40,442 nucleotides of DNA from Lachnospiraceae bacterium (lineage in GTDB: Bacteria > Bacillota > Clostridia > Lachnospirales > Lachnospiraceae). The notes under the pieces are model-generated. The model was not told the origin of the DNA. It ran no database searches and saw only the letters and a program-made list of their open reading frames with translations. The DNA lies in contig JAFYBE010000115.1 of assembly GCA_017540355.1 (NCBI GenBank), forward strand, positions 1 to 40,442, in the 5' to 3' direction. A program made the position numbers and the translations under genes. Shown piece after piece: positions 26,562-34,586 of the stretch (its first letter is position 1; every line of letters starts with the position of its first letter).

Positions 26562-27377
26562 ATGAAGAAGAGAATTTTAGCATTACTCAGTGTGACGGTA
26601 CTTACGGCAGGACTACTTACAGGATGCGGAAGCAAGGCAGGCGCTGATGATAAGTATATTAAGGTTGCTGCATCAGAGACACCTCACTCAGAGCTTTTGG
26701 AGCAGGTTAAGCCCATCCTTGAGCAGCAGGGTTATACTTTAGAGGTAACCGTATTTGATGATTATGTACAGCCCAATCTGGTTGTAGAAAGCGGTGAATT
26801 TGATGCCAACTACTTCCAGCACATTCCTTACCTTGATAGTTTTAATGAAGAGAAGGGTACACACCTTGTCAATGCCGGCGGTATCCACTATGAGCCTTTC
26901 GGAATCTATCCCGGCAAGGAGAGCGATCTTGCCAATATCGAGGGCGCATCTTTTGCAATTCCTAACGATACTACCAACGAGGCAAGAGCACTCTTACTTC
27001 TTCAGGACAACGGTTACATCACTCTTAAAGAGGGCGTAGGTCTTGAGGCAACTGTCAATGATATCACAGAGAACCCTCACAACCTTGAGTTTGTAGAGGT
27101 AGCCGCCGAGCAGGTTACAAGAACACTTCCCGATGTATCATTCGGTATCGTTAACGGTAACTATGCTATAGAAGCAGGCCTTTCGGTTGCAAAGGATTCC
27201 CTTGCTTACGAGAGCGCTGATTCTGAAGCTGCCAAGACATATGTGAATGTCATCGCAGTTAAGGAAGGTAACGAGAACTCAGATAAGATTAAGGCACTCG
27301 TTGCAGCACTTAAGTCTGATGAGATCAAGAAGTATATTGAAGACAATTATGACGGTGGTGTAATACCTTTTAACTAA
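26562..27377 (+). CDS. metQ: Methionine-binding lipoprotein MetQ
   Basis: A 271-residue NLPA-family substrate-binding lipoprotein. The signal peptide ends in the lipobox LLTGC with the lipidated Cys22. The mature protein has VAASETPHSELLEQVKPIL, VFDDYVQPNLVVESGEFDANYFQHIPYL and the methionine-site segment around GIVNGNYAIEAGL, all typical of MetQ. It captures methionine outside the membrane and delivers it to MetI. GGAGGAG precedes the ATG, and a strong terminator closes the operon at 27412. Confidence 0.95.
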   Translation: MKKRILALLSVTVLTAGLLTGCGSKAGADDKYIKVAASETPHSELLEQVKPILEQQGYTLEVTVFDDYVQPNLVVESGEFDANYFQHIPYLDSFNEEKGTHLVNAGGIHYEPFGIYPGKESDLANIEGASFAIPNDTTNEARALLLLQDNGYITLKEGVGLEATVNDITENPHNLEFVEVAAEQVTRTLPDVSFGIVNGNYAIEAGLSVAKDSLAYESADSEAAKTYVNVIAVKEGNENSDKIKALVAALKSDEIKKYIEDNYDGGVIPFN

Positions 27378-27411
27378 AGTCATATCAATACTACAGACAA
27401 CCTTTGTAAAG

Positions 27412-27451
27412 ATTCGGAGTCTCACAATAACAGTGAGGCTCCGAATTTTTT
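27412..27451 (+). terminator. Intrinsic terminator of metNIQ
   Basis: A 14-bp stem with one G-U pair (27412-27425 with 27433-27446), seven-base loop, then a T-run to 27451. Confidence 0.9.
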
Positions 27452-27505
27452 ACAAAAAATTTATAGACTACTTATAAATACGACCTTTTTTATACAACAA
27501 CGCGG

Positions 27506-27514
27506 TGGTATACT
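27506..27514 (+). promoter_or_regulatory. Extended -10 promoter directly before the histidine kinase ATG
   Basis: TGGTATACT is an extended -10 (TGN plus TATACT). Only T-rich sequence occupies the -35 region. Six bases separate it from the ATG at 27521, so the predicted transcript starts on the initiation codon. Confidence 0.5.
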
Positions 27515-27520
27515 GTTTTT

Positions 27521-28621
27521 ATGAACCTTAGTAAGAGACTGACTTTTACATTCATATCACTTATGACGATACCGGTGGTGTTGGCGATTGCTTCATGCAT
27601 CTTTTTGATAGTGTATGACGATCCGCAGGTATCGCGACAGCTTGTGGTTGAGGCCATATGGATACTCATAGTGGTACTTGTGGCCTTTGATATTATGTTA
27701 ACCACATGGGTTAATAAAGGTGTCTTCTTACATATCAAAGAATTTAACAGAGCCATGGGCGATATTGCCGAGGGTAATTTTGATCACGTGCTTGATGCAT
27801 CTTCCGTGGAAGGCGAGATAGCTGAACTGTTTAACAGTTATGAGGACATGCGCCTTAAGCTTAAGGAATCCAGTGAGGATCGTTTAAGGGATGAAGCGAC
27901 AAGCAAGGAGCTTATAAGCAATATCACTCATGATCTTAAGACTCCCATCACATCGATCAAAGGTTATGCCGAAGGCATACTTGACGGTGTGGCCGATACC
28001 GAAGAGAAGAAGCAGCGTTACATCCGTACGATATATGACAAGACCAAGGATCTTGACAGACTGTTGAATGAGCTGACCTATTATTCCGGTATCGACAGCA
28101 ATAAGATTCCTTATACTTTCCATCGTATCAATGTCGGAGATTTCTTCACAGACTGTGTGGAAGAAGTCGGAATGGATCTGGATAACAGGAACATCAAGCT
28201 TAACTTTGAGAACCTTCTTGAGCCCGGTACAAGGATAATAGCCGATCCCATTCAGTTAAGAAAGGTTATAGACAATATAATCGGCAACAGTATCAAGTAC
28301 ATGGACAAGCCTAACGGCGTAATCGATATAAGACTTTTGGATGCAGTTGACAGTGTCAGGATAGAGATAGAAGATAACGGTAAAGGAATCGCCTCTAAGG
28401 ATCTGGGAAGCATATTTGAGAGATTCTATCGGACGGACGCATCACGCAATTCCTCACAGGGCGGAAGCGGAATAGGCCTTTCAATAGTTAAGAAGATAGT
28501 TGAGGATCACGGAGGATATATCTGGGCTACGAGCAGAGAGGGCGAAGGAACCTGCATGCACTTCGTGATACGTAAATATTCTGAAGAGAAGTCAAAAGAG
28601 AATGTAAAGGATATGGCATAG
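27521..28621 (+). CDS. Sensor histidine kinase
   Basis: A 366-residue membrane kinase with two helices (about residues 9-32 and 43-61) flanking a very short extracytoplasmic loop, a HAMP-like linker, the dimerisation domain with phosphoacceptor His137 in NITHDLKTPITSIKGY, and a HATPase domain (VIDNIIGNSIKYM, IEDNGKGI, GGSGIGLSIVKKIVEDHGG). The short loop is typical of kinases that sense membrane stress or a transporter rather than a free ligand. No Shine-Dalgarno sequence is near the ATG. It is the first gene of a probable operon with the response regulator and TetR gene. Confidence 0.93.
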   Translation: MNLSKRLTFTFISLMTIPVVLAIASCIFLIVYDDPQVSRQLVVEAIWILIVVLVAFDIMLTTWVNKGVFLHIKEFNRAMGDIAEGNFDHVLDASSVEGEIAELFNSYEDMRLKLKESSEDRLRDEATSKELISNITHDLKTPITSIKGYAEGILDGVADTEEKKQRYIRTIYDKTKDLDRLLNELTYYSGIDSNKIPYTFHRINVGDFFTDCVEEVGMDLDNRNIKLNFENLLEPGTRIIADPIQLRKVIDNIIGNSIKYMDKPNGVIDIRLLDAVDSVRIEIEDNGKGIASKDLGSIFERFYRTDASRNSSQGGSGIGLSIVKKIVEDHGGYIWATSREGEGTCMHFVIRKYSEEKSKENVKDMA

Positions 28622-28644
28622 CAAGATCAAAAGGAGATGATATT

Positions 28645-29334
28645 ATGAACAGAGTTCTCATTATAGAAGATGAGCAGACCATAGCGGAACTTGAGAAAGA
28701 TTATCTTGAGTTGAGCGACTTTTCCGTTGATATCGAGAACAGCGGAGATGCGGGGCTTACAAGAGCGCTTAAGGAAGATTATGACATAATCGTACTTGAC
28801 CTTATGCTTCCCGGCATGGACGGATTCGAAGTATGCCGCAAGATACGTGAAGAGAAGCAGATACCCATACTTATGGTTTCAGCCAAGAAGGATGATGTAG
28901 ACAAGATAAGAGGATTGGGACTCGGCGCCGACGATTACATGACCAAGCCTTTTTCTCCCAGCGAACTAGTTGCCAGGGTTAAAGCCCATCTTTCCCGTTA
29001 CGAGCGTCTGATGGCGACCAACCAGAAGCTTAACGATATAATTGAGATTCGTGGTATCAAGATCGACAAGACGGCAAGAAGAGTGTATGTTGACGGAGAA
29101 GAGAAGCAGTTTACGACCAAGGAATTTGACCTTCTGACTTTCCTTGCCGAGAATCCGAATCACGTATATTCCAAGGAAGAGCTTTTCCGTGAGATCTGGG
29201 ATATGGATTCAATAGGCGATATAGCAACGGTTACCGTACATATCAAGAAGATCAGAGAGAAGATAGAGATAGACACATCCAACCCCCAATATATTGAAAC
29301 TATCTGGGGTGTGGGCTACCGCTTTAAGGTATAA
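28645..29334 (+). CDS. OmpR/PhoB-family response regulator
   Basis: A 229-residue regulator: receiver domain with Asp9, phosphoacceptor Asp52 (VLDLMLPGMDG), and Lys101 in YMTKPFSP, followed by a winged-helix DNA-binding domain (FTTKEFDLLTFLAENPNHVYSKEELF, VTVHIKKIREKI, IWGVGYRF). It is surely the partner of the kinase 23 bases upstream. AAAAGGAG lies before the ATG. The likely targets are its own operon and the MMPL unit downstream. Confidence 0.95.
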   Translation: MNRVLIIEDEQTIAELEKDYLELSDFSVDIENSGDAGLTRALKEDYDIIVLDLMLPGMDGFEVCRKIREEKQIPILMVSAKKDDVDKIRGLGLGADDYMTKPFSPSELVARVKAHLSRYERLMATNQKLNDIIEIRGIKIDKTARRVYVDGEEKQFTTKEFDLLTFLAENPNHVYSKEELFREIWDMDSIGDIATVTVHIKKIREKIEIDTSNPQYIETIWGVGYRFKV

Positions 29335-29343
29335 GGGGATTTT

Positions 29344-29955
29344 ATGGTTGCAAGTACAGACACCAAGGAAGCGCTTATAGATGCCTTTATCGAACTTGGA
29401 TCGACCAAGTCTCTTGATAAGATCACGATCGGAGAGATCACCGATAAGGCAGGGGTCATACGCTCAACGTTTTATAATCACTTTCATGATAAGTATGAGG
29501 TGATCGAGGCCGTCATAAGAGACCGGCTCTTAGGAAGAGTCGATGTACTTATAGAGAACGGCATGTTATATGAAGCGATCGTTGTTATCGGACGTAATAT
29601 ATTACCAAACAAGGAATTCTATAAGAATGCGAGAAGGCTTAACGGCCAGAATTCATTTGAATCTATAGTTGAGGAATGTGTGGCGGATATCGTGATGGAA
29701 TTCTTCATGAAGAATCCGGATGTTCATCATGCAAGGAATCCGTGGATCACACCGAGGCGTATCGCAGGGTTCTATGCACATATCATGACTTACATTTTCA
29801 TGTTATGGATAGAGGCCGATATGGTGGTATCACCCGAGAATATGGCTGAGATATATAAGTATCTTGAGGGCAAGAGTCTTATAGATGCCTTTAAGGATAT
29901 GGGTGTAGATACCGAAGAATGGGTATGGAAGCAGGACAAGATTAAAGATATGTAG
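29344..29955 (+). CDS. TetR-family transcriptional regulator
   Basis: A 203-residue one-component regulator with an N-terminal TetR helix-turn-helix (KITIGEITDKAGVIRSTFYNHFHDKYEVIEAV, about residues 25-57) and a helical ligand domain ending in a Trp-rich tail. In the C-terminal part, YAHIMTYIFMLWIEADM matches the TetR_C-type helices found in regulators of Firmicute efflux genes. It starts nine bases after the response regulator stop with GGGGA before the ATG, so it is in that operon. It probably controls the MMPL gene just downstream. Confidence 0.88.
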   Translation: MVASTDTKEALIDAFIELGSTKSLDKITIGEITDKAGVIRSTFYNHFHDKYEVIEAVIRDRLLGRVDVLIENGMLYEAIVVIGRNILPNKEFYKNARRLNGQNSFESIVEECVADIVMEFFMKNPDVHHARNPWITPRRIAGFYAHIMTYIFMLWIEADMVVSPENMAEIYKYLEGKSLIDAFKDMGVDTEEWVWKQDKIKDM

Positions 29956-30038
29956 AATTGGCATAGACAATATTGCATATATGTCTAATTCAAACAGATA
30001 TACAGATAATATTATATAGTAGAATCATACAGATATAT

Positions 30039-30072
30039 AAGACTGTGCATTTACCAATGCGCAGTCTTTTTC
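30039..30072 (+). terminator. Intrinsic terminator after the TetR gene
   Basis: A 13-bp stem with one G-U pair (30039-30051 with 30056-30068), loop TACC, and a T-run. It separates the regulatory operon from the MMPL gene. Confidence 0.85.
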
Positions 30073-30078
30073 TATACT
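30050..30078 (+). promoter_or_regulatory. Promoter of the MMPL gene overlapping the terminator
   Basis: TTTACC (30050-30055) lies in the terminator loop and serves as -35; 17 bases later comes TATACT (30073-30078). The start would be near 30085, just before AAAGGAAGGG. Confidence 0.45.
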
Positions 30079-30103
30079 TTGAATCGAAAGGAAGGGAAAT
30101 GAT

Positions 30104-32209
30104 ATGCGTAGCTTAAGTAAGGGAATCGTAAAGATGCGTTTTGTCATCTTGATAGCAGCACTGATATTACTCATCCCCTCGGCGATAGGTTATTTCAATA
30201 CGAGAGTCAATTATGACATTCTCTCATATCTGCCTAAGGATATAGAGACCATGAAAGGTCAGGATATCCTGGCTGAGGACTTTGGGACCGGAGCCTTCTC
30301 CATGTGTGTAGTGGATGGCATGGAGCTTAAGGATGTGGCCAAGCTTAAAGAAAAGATCGAAGCGGTAGACAACGTAAAAGAGGTCATATGGTATGACTCA
30401 TTCATGGATCTGTCGATACCGGTAGATATCTTACCTGATGAGCTTAAGGATGCGTTCATTAACGGTGATGCGACGATGATGGTAGTTTTATTCGATACAA
30501 CGATGTCATCCGATGAGACCATGGAAGCCATCACACAGATCCGCAAGGTAACGCAGAGACAGGCATTCATAAGCGGTATGTCGGCGGTCGTTACAGATAC
30601 AAGAGACTTATCGGACAGCGAGACGCCGATATATGTGGCGATAGCGGTCGCTTTATCTGCACTGGTGCTTGCGATCACTATGGATTCATTCTTAGTGCCC
30701 GTTTTTTTCCTCTTAAGCATAGGAATGGCTGTTATATATAACTTGGGAAGCAATATCTTCTTGGGCCAGATATCATACATTACAAAGGCGCTTGCCGCAG
30801 TATTACAGCTTGGTGTCACAATGGATTACTCGATATTCTTATGGCACAGCTACAAGGAGCAGCAGCAGTTTACTTCGGATAAGAAAGAGGCCATGGCCGG
30901 AGCGATCGAATCGACGATCACAAGTGTCATAGGCAGTTCGGTCACAACAATCGCAGGGTTTATCGCACTTTGCTTCATGAGCTTCACACTCGGACTTGAT
31001 ATGGGCATTGTCATGGCAAAGGGTGTTGTGTTCGGAGTCATATGTTGTGTAACGGTACTTCCTTCGATGATCCTTATCTTTGATAAGGCGATAGAGAAGA
31101 CCTCACACAAACCGTTGCTTCCCGATCTCGGTGTGATATCCGATTGGGTGATAAAGCACTATGTGATATTTGCGATCCTCTTTGTCATCATATGGATACC
31201 GGCAATATTCGGATACAGGAACACACAGGTATATTACAACTTGGATTCAACATTGCCGGAGGATCTAGACAGTATAGTAGCCAATAAAAAACTGGAAGAG
31301 ACTTTTAAGATGAATGCGACGCATGTCCTTTTGGCTGACAGCAGTCTTGATGATAAGTCGATGAGAGATATGCTTGATGAGATCAAGGATACCGAAGGTA
31401 TTAAGTCGGTCATAGGTCTTGACAGTTTCGTCGGCCCGATGATCCCTAAGGATTTCATTCCCTCTGATATCAAGGAGAAACTTGATAACGGTCAGTACCA
31501 GATGATCATGATAATGTCTGAATATAAGGTGGCATCAGATGAAGTCAACAGACAGGTAGACACACTTAACGGGATAATAGATAAATACGACAATACGGCG
31601 ATGTTGATAGGTGAGGCGCCTTGCACGAAGGATCTGATAACGATCACGGATAAGGATTTTAAGACCGTATCCGCTGTATCGATCGGTGCGATATTTGTCA
31701 TCATATTGTGCGTATTTAAGTCCGTTTCGCTTCCGGTACTCTTAGTCGCAGTCATAGAGTTCGGTATATTCATTAACTTAGGTATTCCTTACTATACCGG
31801 AACCAAGCTTCCGTTCATAGCATCTATCGTGATCGGTACGATACAGCTTGGAGCGACCGTTGACTATGCGATCCTTATGACCAACAGATATAAGACTGAG
31901 AGATATTTGGGTGCCGATAAGAAAGAAGCGATATCAAGAGCGCATAGGGTGAGCATCCAGTCGGTTGCAGTGTCGGCATTAAGCTTCTTTGCAGCGACCT
32001 TCGGCGTGGGCCTGTATTCAAACATAGATATGATCAGCTCTCTTTGTACCTTAATGGCCAGAGGAGCACTTATAAGCATGGTGGTAGTCATATTCATCCT
32101 GCCGAGCGTATTTATGATATTTGATGGATTGATAATAAGAACAAGTAAGGGATTCAGAGTTAAGCCTGACAGAGATATAAGATCCAAGGCTAAAGTAGCA
32201 ACAGCTTAG
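30104..32209 (+). CDS. MMPL/RND-superfamily membrane transporter
   Basis: A 701-residue exporter with the duplicated RND layout: a membrane helix (residues 13-30), an extracytoplasmic domain with VIWYDSFMDLSIPVDILPDELKDAFINGD, six helices, then a second copy whose loop repeats the pattern as VIGLDSFVGPMIPKDFIPSDIKEKLDNGQ, and a final six-helix block. LGVTMDYSIFLWHSY and LGATVDYAILMTNRY carry the Asp-Tyr pair of proton-driven MMPL proteins. Such proteins export lipids, peptides or drugs. The heptad-repeat gene follows after 25 bases and is probably a partner. AAAGGAAGG precedes the ATG. Confidence 0.92.
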   Translation: MRSLSKGIVKMRFVILIAALILLIPSAIGYFNTRVNYDILSYLPKDIETMKGQDILAEDFGTGAFSMCVVDGMELKDVAKLKEKIEAVDNVKEVIWYDSFMDLSIPVDILPDELKDAFINGDATMMVVLFDTTMSSDETMEAITQIRKVTQRQAFISGMSAVVTDTRDLSDSETPIYVAIAVALSALVLAITMDSFLVPVFFLLSIGMAVIYNLGSNIFLGQISYITKALAAVLQLGVTMDYSIFLWHSYKEQQQFTSDKKEAMAGAIESTITSVIGSSVTTIAGFIALCFMSFTLGLDMGIVMAKGVVFGVICCVTVLPSMILIFDKAIEKTSHKPLLPDLGVISDWVIKHYVIFAILFVIIWIPAIFGYRNTQVYYNLDSTLPEDLDSIVANKKLEETFKMNATHVLLADSSLDDKSMRDMLDEIKDTEGIKSVIGLDSFVGPMIPKDFIPSDIKEKLDNGQYQMIMIMSEYKVASDEVNRQVDTLNGIIDKYDNTAMLIGEAPCTKDLITITDKDFKTVSAVSIGAIFVIILCVFKSVSLPVLLVAVIEFGIFINLGIPYYTGTKLPFIASIVIGTIQLGATVDYAILMTNRYKTERYLGADKKEAISRAHRVSIQSVAVSALSFFAATFGVGLYSNIDMISSLCTLMARGALISMVVVIFILPSVFMIFDGLIIRTSKGFRVKPDRDIRSKAKVATA

Positions 32210-32234
32210 TCAGACAGACGGAAAGGAGTTATGT

Positions 32235-34397
32235 ATGTGGAAAGAGATCGATGAAGCAAAAAAAATGACAATGATCAAGTCAGTAAGTTGTGCAACGGCA
32301 GCCGTACTGGCAACAGGAATGATAGGTGTGGCATATATCGATACCATGCCCAACGGCCGGATATTTAAAGAAGCAGAAGAAAGCATATCAAATACGGAAG
32401 TGATCATGCAGGAGGCAGAGGCATCTCCCGATAAGCAAGCGGATCTTCTTCAGAACATCATATCTACCCAGGTCGGTTCTACGGGAGCGGATGTAGATAA
32501 AGAAGAGAGTGTATATGTGGTAGCCGATGCTTCGGGTGAGACCAAAGAAGTCATAGTAAGTGACTGGCTTAAGAACACGGATGGTGCCAGGACCATCACG
32601 GACACATCGGATCTTAAAGATATCGTCAATGTAAAGGGCGATGAGACTTATACCGCCAAAGGCGATGAGCTTATATGGGATGCGGATGGTTCTGATATAT
32701 ATTATCAGGGAACTACCGATAAGCAGCTTCCCGTTGATATGAAGATCACTTATTACTTAGACGGTAAGGAGATCTCCGCTGAGGACCTTGCGGGTAAGTC
32801 AGGTAATGTAAAGATCAGATTCGATTATACCAACAATGCAACATACGATGCAGAGATCAAGGGTGAAGAAACGGAAGTATACGTACCGTTTACTACGATG
32901 ACGGCCATGATGCTTCCTACAGACAGATTCAGTAATGTTACCGTTACAAACGGTAAGGTCATGAGCGAAGGTAACAACAATATCGTTATGGGTCTGGCCT
33001 TCCCCGGCCTTACGGACAGCCTTGATCTTGACAGGCAGCAGCTTAAAGACAAGGAGATAGAGATCCCCGAGTATTTCGAGGTAGAGGCAGACGTTAATGA
33101 CTTTAAACTTGATATGACACTTACGGTTGCTCTAAGCGATGCCCTTTCAGATATCCATCTGACGGATTCCATTGACTTAAGCAGCGCCAGGGACAGCGTA
33201 GATACCCTTAAGGATGCTTCCGATCAGTTATCAGACGGCAGCAAGGCCTTGGCAGACGGTGTTAAGACACTAAGTGAGAAGACAGGAGAATTTGCAGACG
33301 GGGCAGATAAGCTCTATAACGGGATCTCCGATTATACTGACGGAGCAGCAGCTCTTGCTGCAGGTATAGATACGGTAAAATCCGGAACATCTGACTTATC
33401 ATCCGGCGCTTCCAGGCTTAAGGACGGTGCGAACAGTCTTTCCGCAGGTGCGACCGAACTTAATACCAAAGTCCAGGCTATCAGCCTTCCCGACATGTCA
33501 GGCGGATTGTCAGCTGAGCAGAAGGCAGCGATAGCAAGTGCGGCAGCAGCCGATCCGGACGGTAAGATAGCAGGCGGTGCAGCACAGGTAGCAGCAGGCA
33601 TAACCTCACAGATATCAGGAAGTATAAGCAGTGTCGACACGGATTCCATAAAGAGTCAGATATCATCAGATGTATCGGATGCAATCTCTGATGCACTGGC
33701 TGAAGCAGTCGAAGCAGGTACCATAGATCAGGATGAGGCTGCAACATTGGGTAGTGCTATAAGTAACAGCGTAAGCAGCGCCTTGTCTGATGTAGATATA
33801 TCAAGCAGTCTCCCAAGCGTAGATACAGACGGTATGAAGAGTCAGATAGAAGGTGCAGTTAAAAACGCCATGACTCAGGCAGCGCAGGGTGCGGCAGTAT
33901 CAGGAGCCGAAGGTGTGATGAGTCAGGTTGGTAGCAGCTTAGGCAGTTTTGCACCTATGATAGCGCAGCTTAAGGAAGGAACGGCAGCTCTTGAAAACGG
34001 AGCGTCACAGGTAGCAGAAGGAGCATCCGCATTATCTGACGGGGCAAATAAGCTTGACAGCGGTGTAAGTGAGCTTCAGTCAGGTGCACAGACGCTTGTA
34101 GGTAATAACGATGCATTAAAGGATGGTGCAGGACAGCTTAAGGACGGTACAGACAAACTCTCAGACGGTGTCGATACACTTCTTACAGGTGCCAATGACT
34201 TAAGTGACGGCCTGGTAAGATTTGATAAGGAAGGCGTGGAGAAGCTGACGGATGCTTTCGAAGAAGAAGGCGAGAAGGTAGTGGACAGACTTGACGCCAC
34301 AATGGATGCAGCCAAGAACTACCACAGCTTTACGGGTCTTGCAGACGGCAAGGAAGGAAACGTTAAGTTCATCATCCGTACGGAAGCCGTTAAATGA
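32235..34397 (+). CDS. Membrane-anchored protein with X-X-X-Leu-X-X-Gly heptad repeats (YhgE-like)
   Basis: A 720-residue protein with one N-terminal membrane helix (about residues 17-34), a beta-rich region (35-310), and two blocks of Leu/Gly heptads (LSDGSKALADG..., LKDGANSLSAG..., LKDGTDKLSDG) encoded near 33199-33470 and 33964-34215, separated by a Ser/Ala/Asp-rich segment. Heptads of this type occur in YhgE/Pip proteins, but the usual C-terminal membrane part is absent. The repeats should form a long extracellular helical rod. GGAG at 32225-32228 sets the start. Pairing with the MMPL exporter suggests a periplasm-side adaptor; that role is inferred. Confidence 0.82.
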   Translation: MWKEIDEAKKMTMIKSVSCATAAVLATGMIGVAYIDTMPNGRIFKEAEESISNTEVIMQEAEASPDKQADLLQNIISTQVGSTGADVDKEESVYVVADASGETKEVIVSDWLKNTDGARTITDTSDLKDIVNVKGDETYTAKGDELIWDADGSDIYYQGTTDKQLPVDMKITYYLDGKEISAEDLAGKSGNVKIRFDYTNNATYDAEIKGEETEVYVPFTTMTAMMLPTDRFSNVTVTNGKVMSEGNNNIVMGLAFPGLTDSLDLDRQQLKDKEIEIPEYFEVEADVNDFKLDMTLTVALSDALSDIHLTDSIDLSSARDSVDTLKDASDQLSDGSKALADGVKTLSEKTGEFADGADKLYNGISDYTDGAAALAAGIDTVKSGTSDLSSGASRLKDGANSLSAGATELNTKVQAISLPDMSGGLSAEQKAAIASAAAADPDGKIAGGAAQVAAGITSQISGSISSVDTDSIKSQISSDVSDAISDALAEAVEAGTIDQDEAATLGSAISNSVSSALSDVDISSSLPSVDTDGMKSQIEGAVKNAMTQAAQGAAVSGAEGVMSQVGSSLGSFAPMIAQLKEGTAALENGASQVAEGASALSDGANKLDSGVSELQSGAQTLVGNNDALKDGAGQLKDGTDKLSDGVDTLLTGANDLSDGLVRFDKEGVEKLTDAFEEEGEKVVDRLDATMDAAKNYHSFTGLADGKEGNVKFIIRTEAVK
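33199..33470 (+). repeat. First block of Leu-Gly heptad repeats
   Basis: About a dozen imperfect 21-base units encode seven-residue repeats with Leu or Ala at position 4 and Gly at position 7 (for example LSDGSKALADG). The repetition shows in the protein more than in the DNA. Confidence 0.7.
33964..34215 (+). repeat. Second block of Leu-Gly heptad repeats
   Basis: Again about a dozen units of the same heptad, from LKEGTAALENG to LLTGANDLSDG. One unit is broken by an extra segment (TLVGNNDAL). Confidence 0.7.
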
Positions 34398-34433
34398 TCT
34401 ATATTATTTGCCCACATACATTTCCCTTACGAC

Positions 34434-34466
34434 AGGACCTCGTAGTCTATATGACTTCGAGGTCCT
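34434..34466 (+). terminator. Hairpin after the heptad-repeat gene
   Basis: A 9-bp stem (AGGACCTCG with CGAGGTCCT), a T-T mismatch, four further pairs and loop TATAT. Only two T follow, so it is a weak or factor-assisted terminator. Confidence 0.5.
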
Positions 34467-34495
34467 TGATATATTTGACAGAAGCGGTAATGTAT

Positions 34496-34523
34496 TTGCA
34501 AGATCCTGACCTGCTGTTAAAAT
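34496..34523 (+). promoter_or_regulatory. Possible promoter of the AGE-family gene
   Basis: TTGCAA (34496-34501), 16 bases and TAAAAT (34518-34523) with an extended TGN before the -10. A perfect TTGACA at 34475-34480 has no partner at the right distance. Confidence 0.4.
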
Positions 34524-34586
34524 GTAAGAAGCAGATGATAATACGAACAGATAGATATCTTTATTGAAAAGGAGAAGAGATCTTCC

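Noticed and set aside
33199..34215. CRISPR-like or DNA-level tandem repeat
   Set aside because: The periodicity is in the protein heptads, with divergent codons; there are no spacers and no exact DNA repeats.
34475..34480. Perfect TTGACA as -35 of the AGE-family gene
   Set aside because: No -10-like hexamer lies 16-18 bases downstream.
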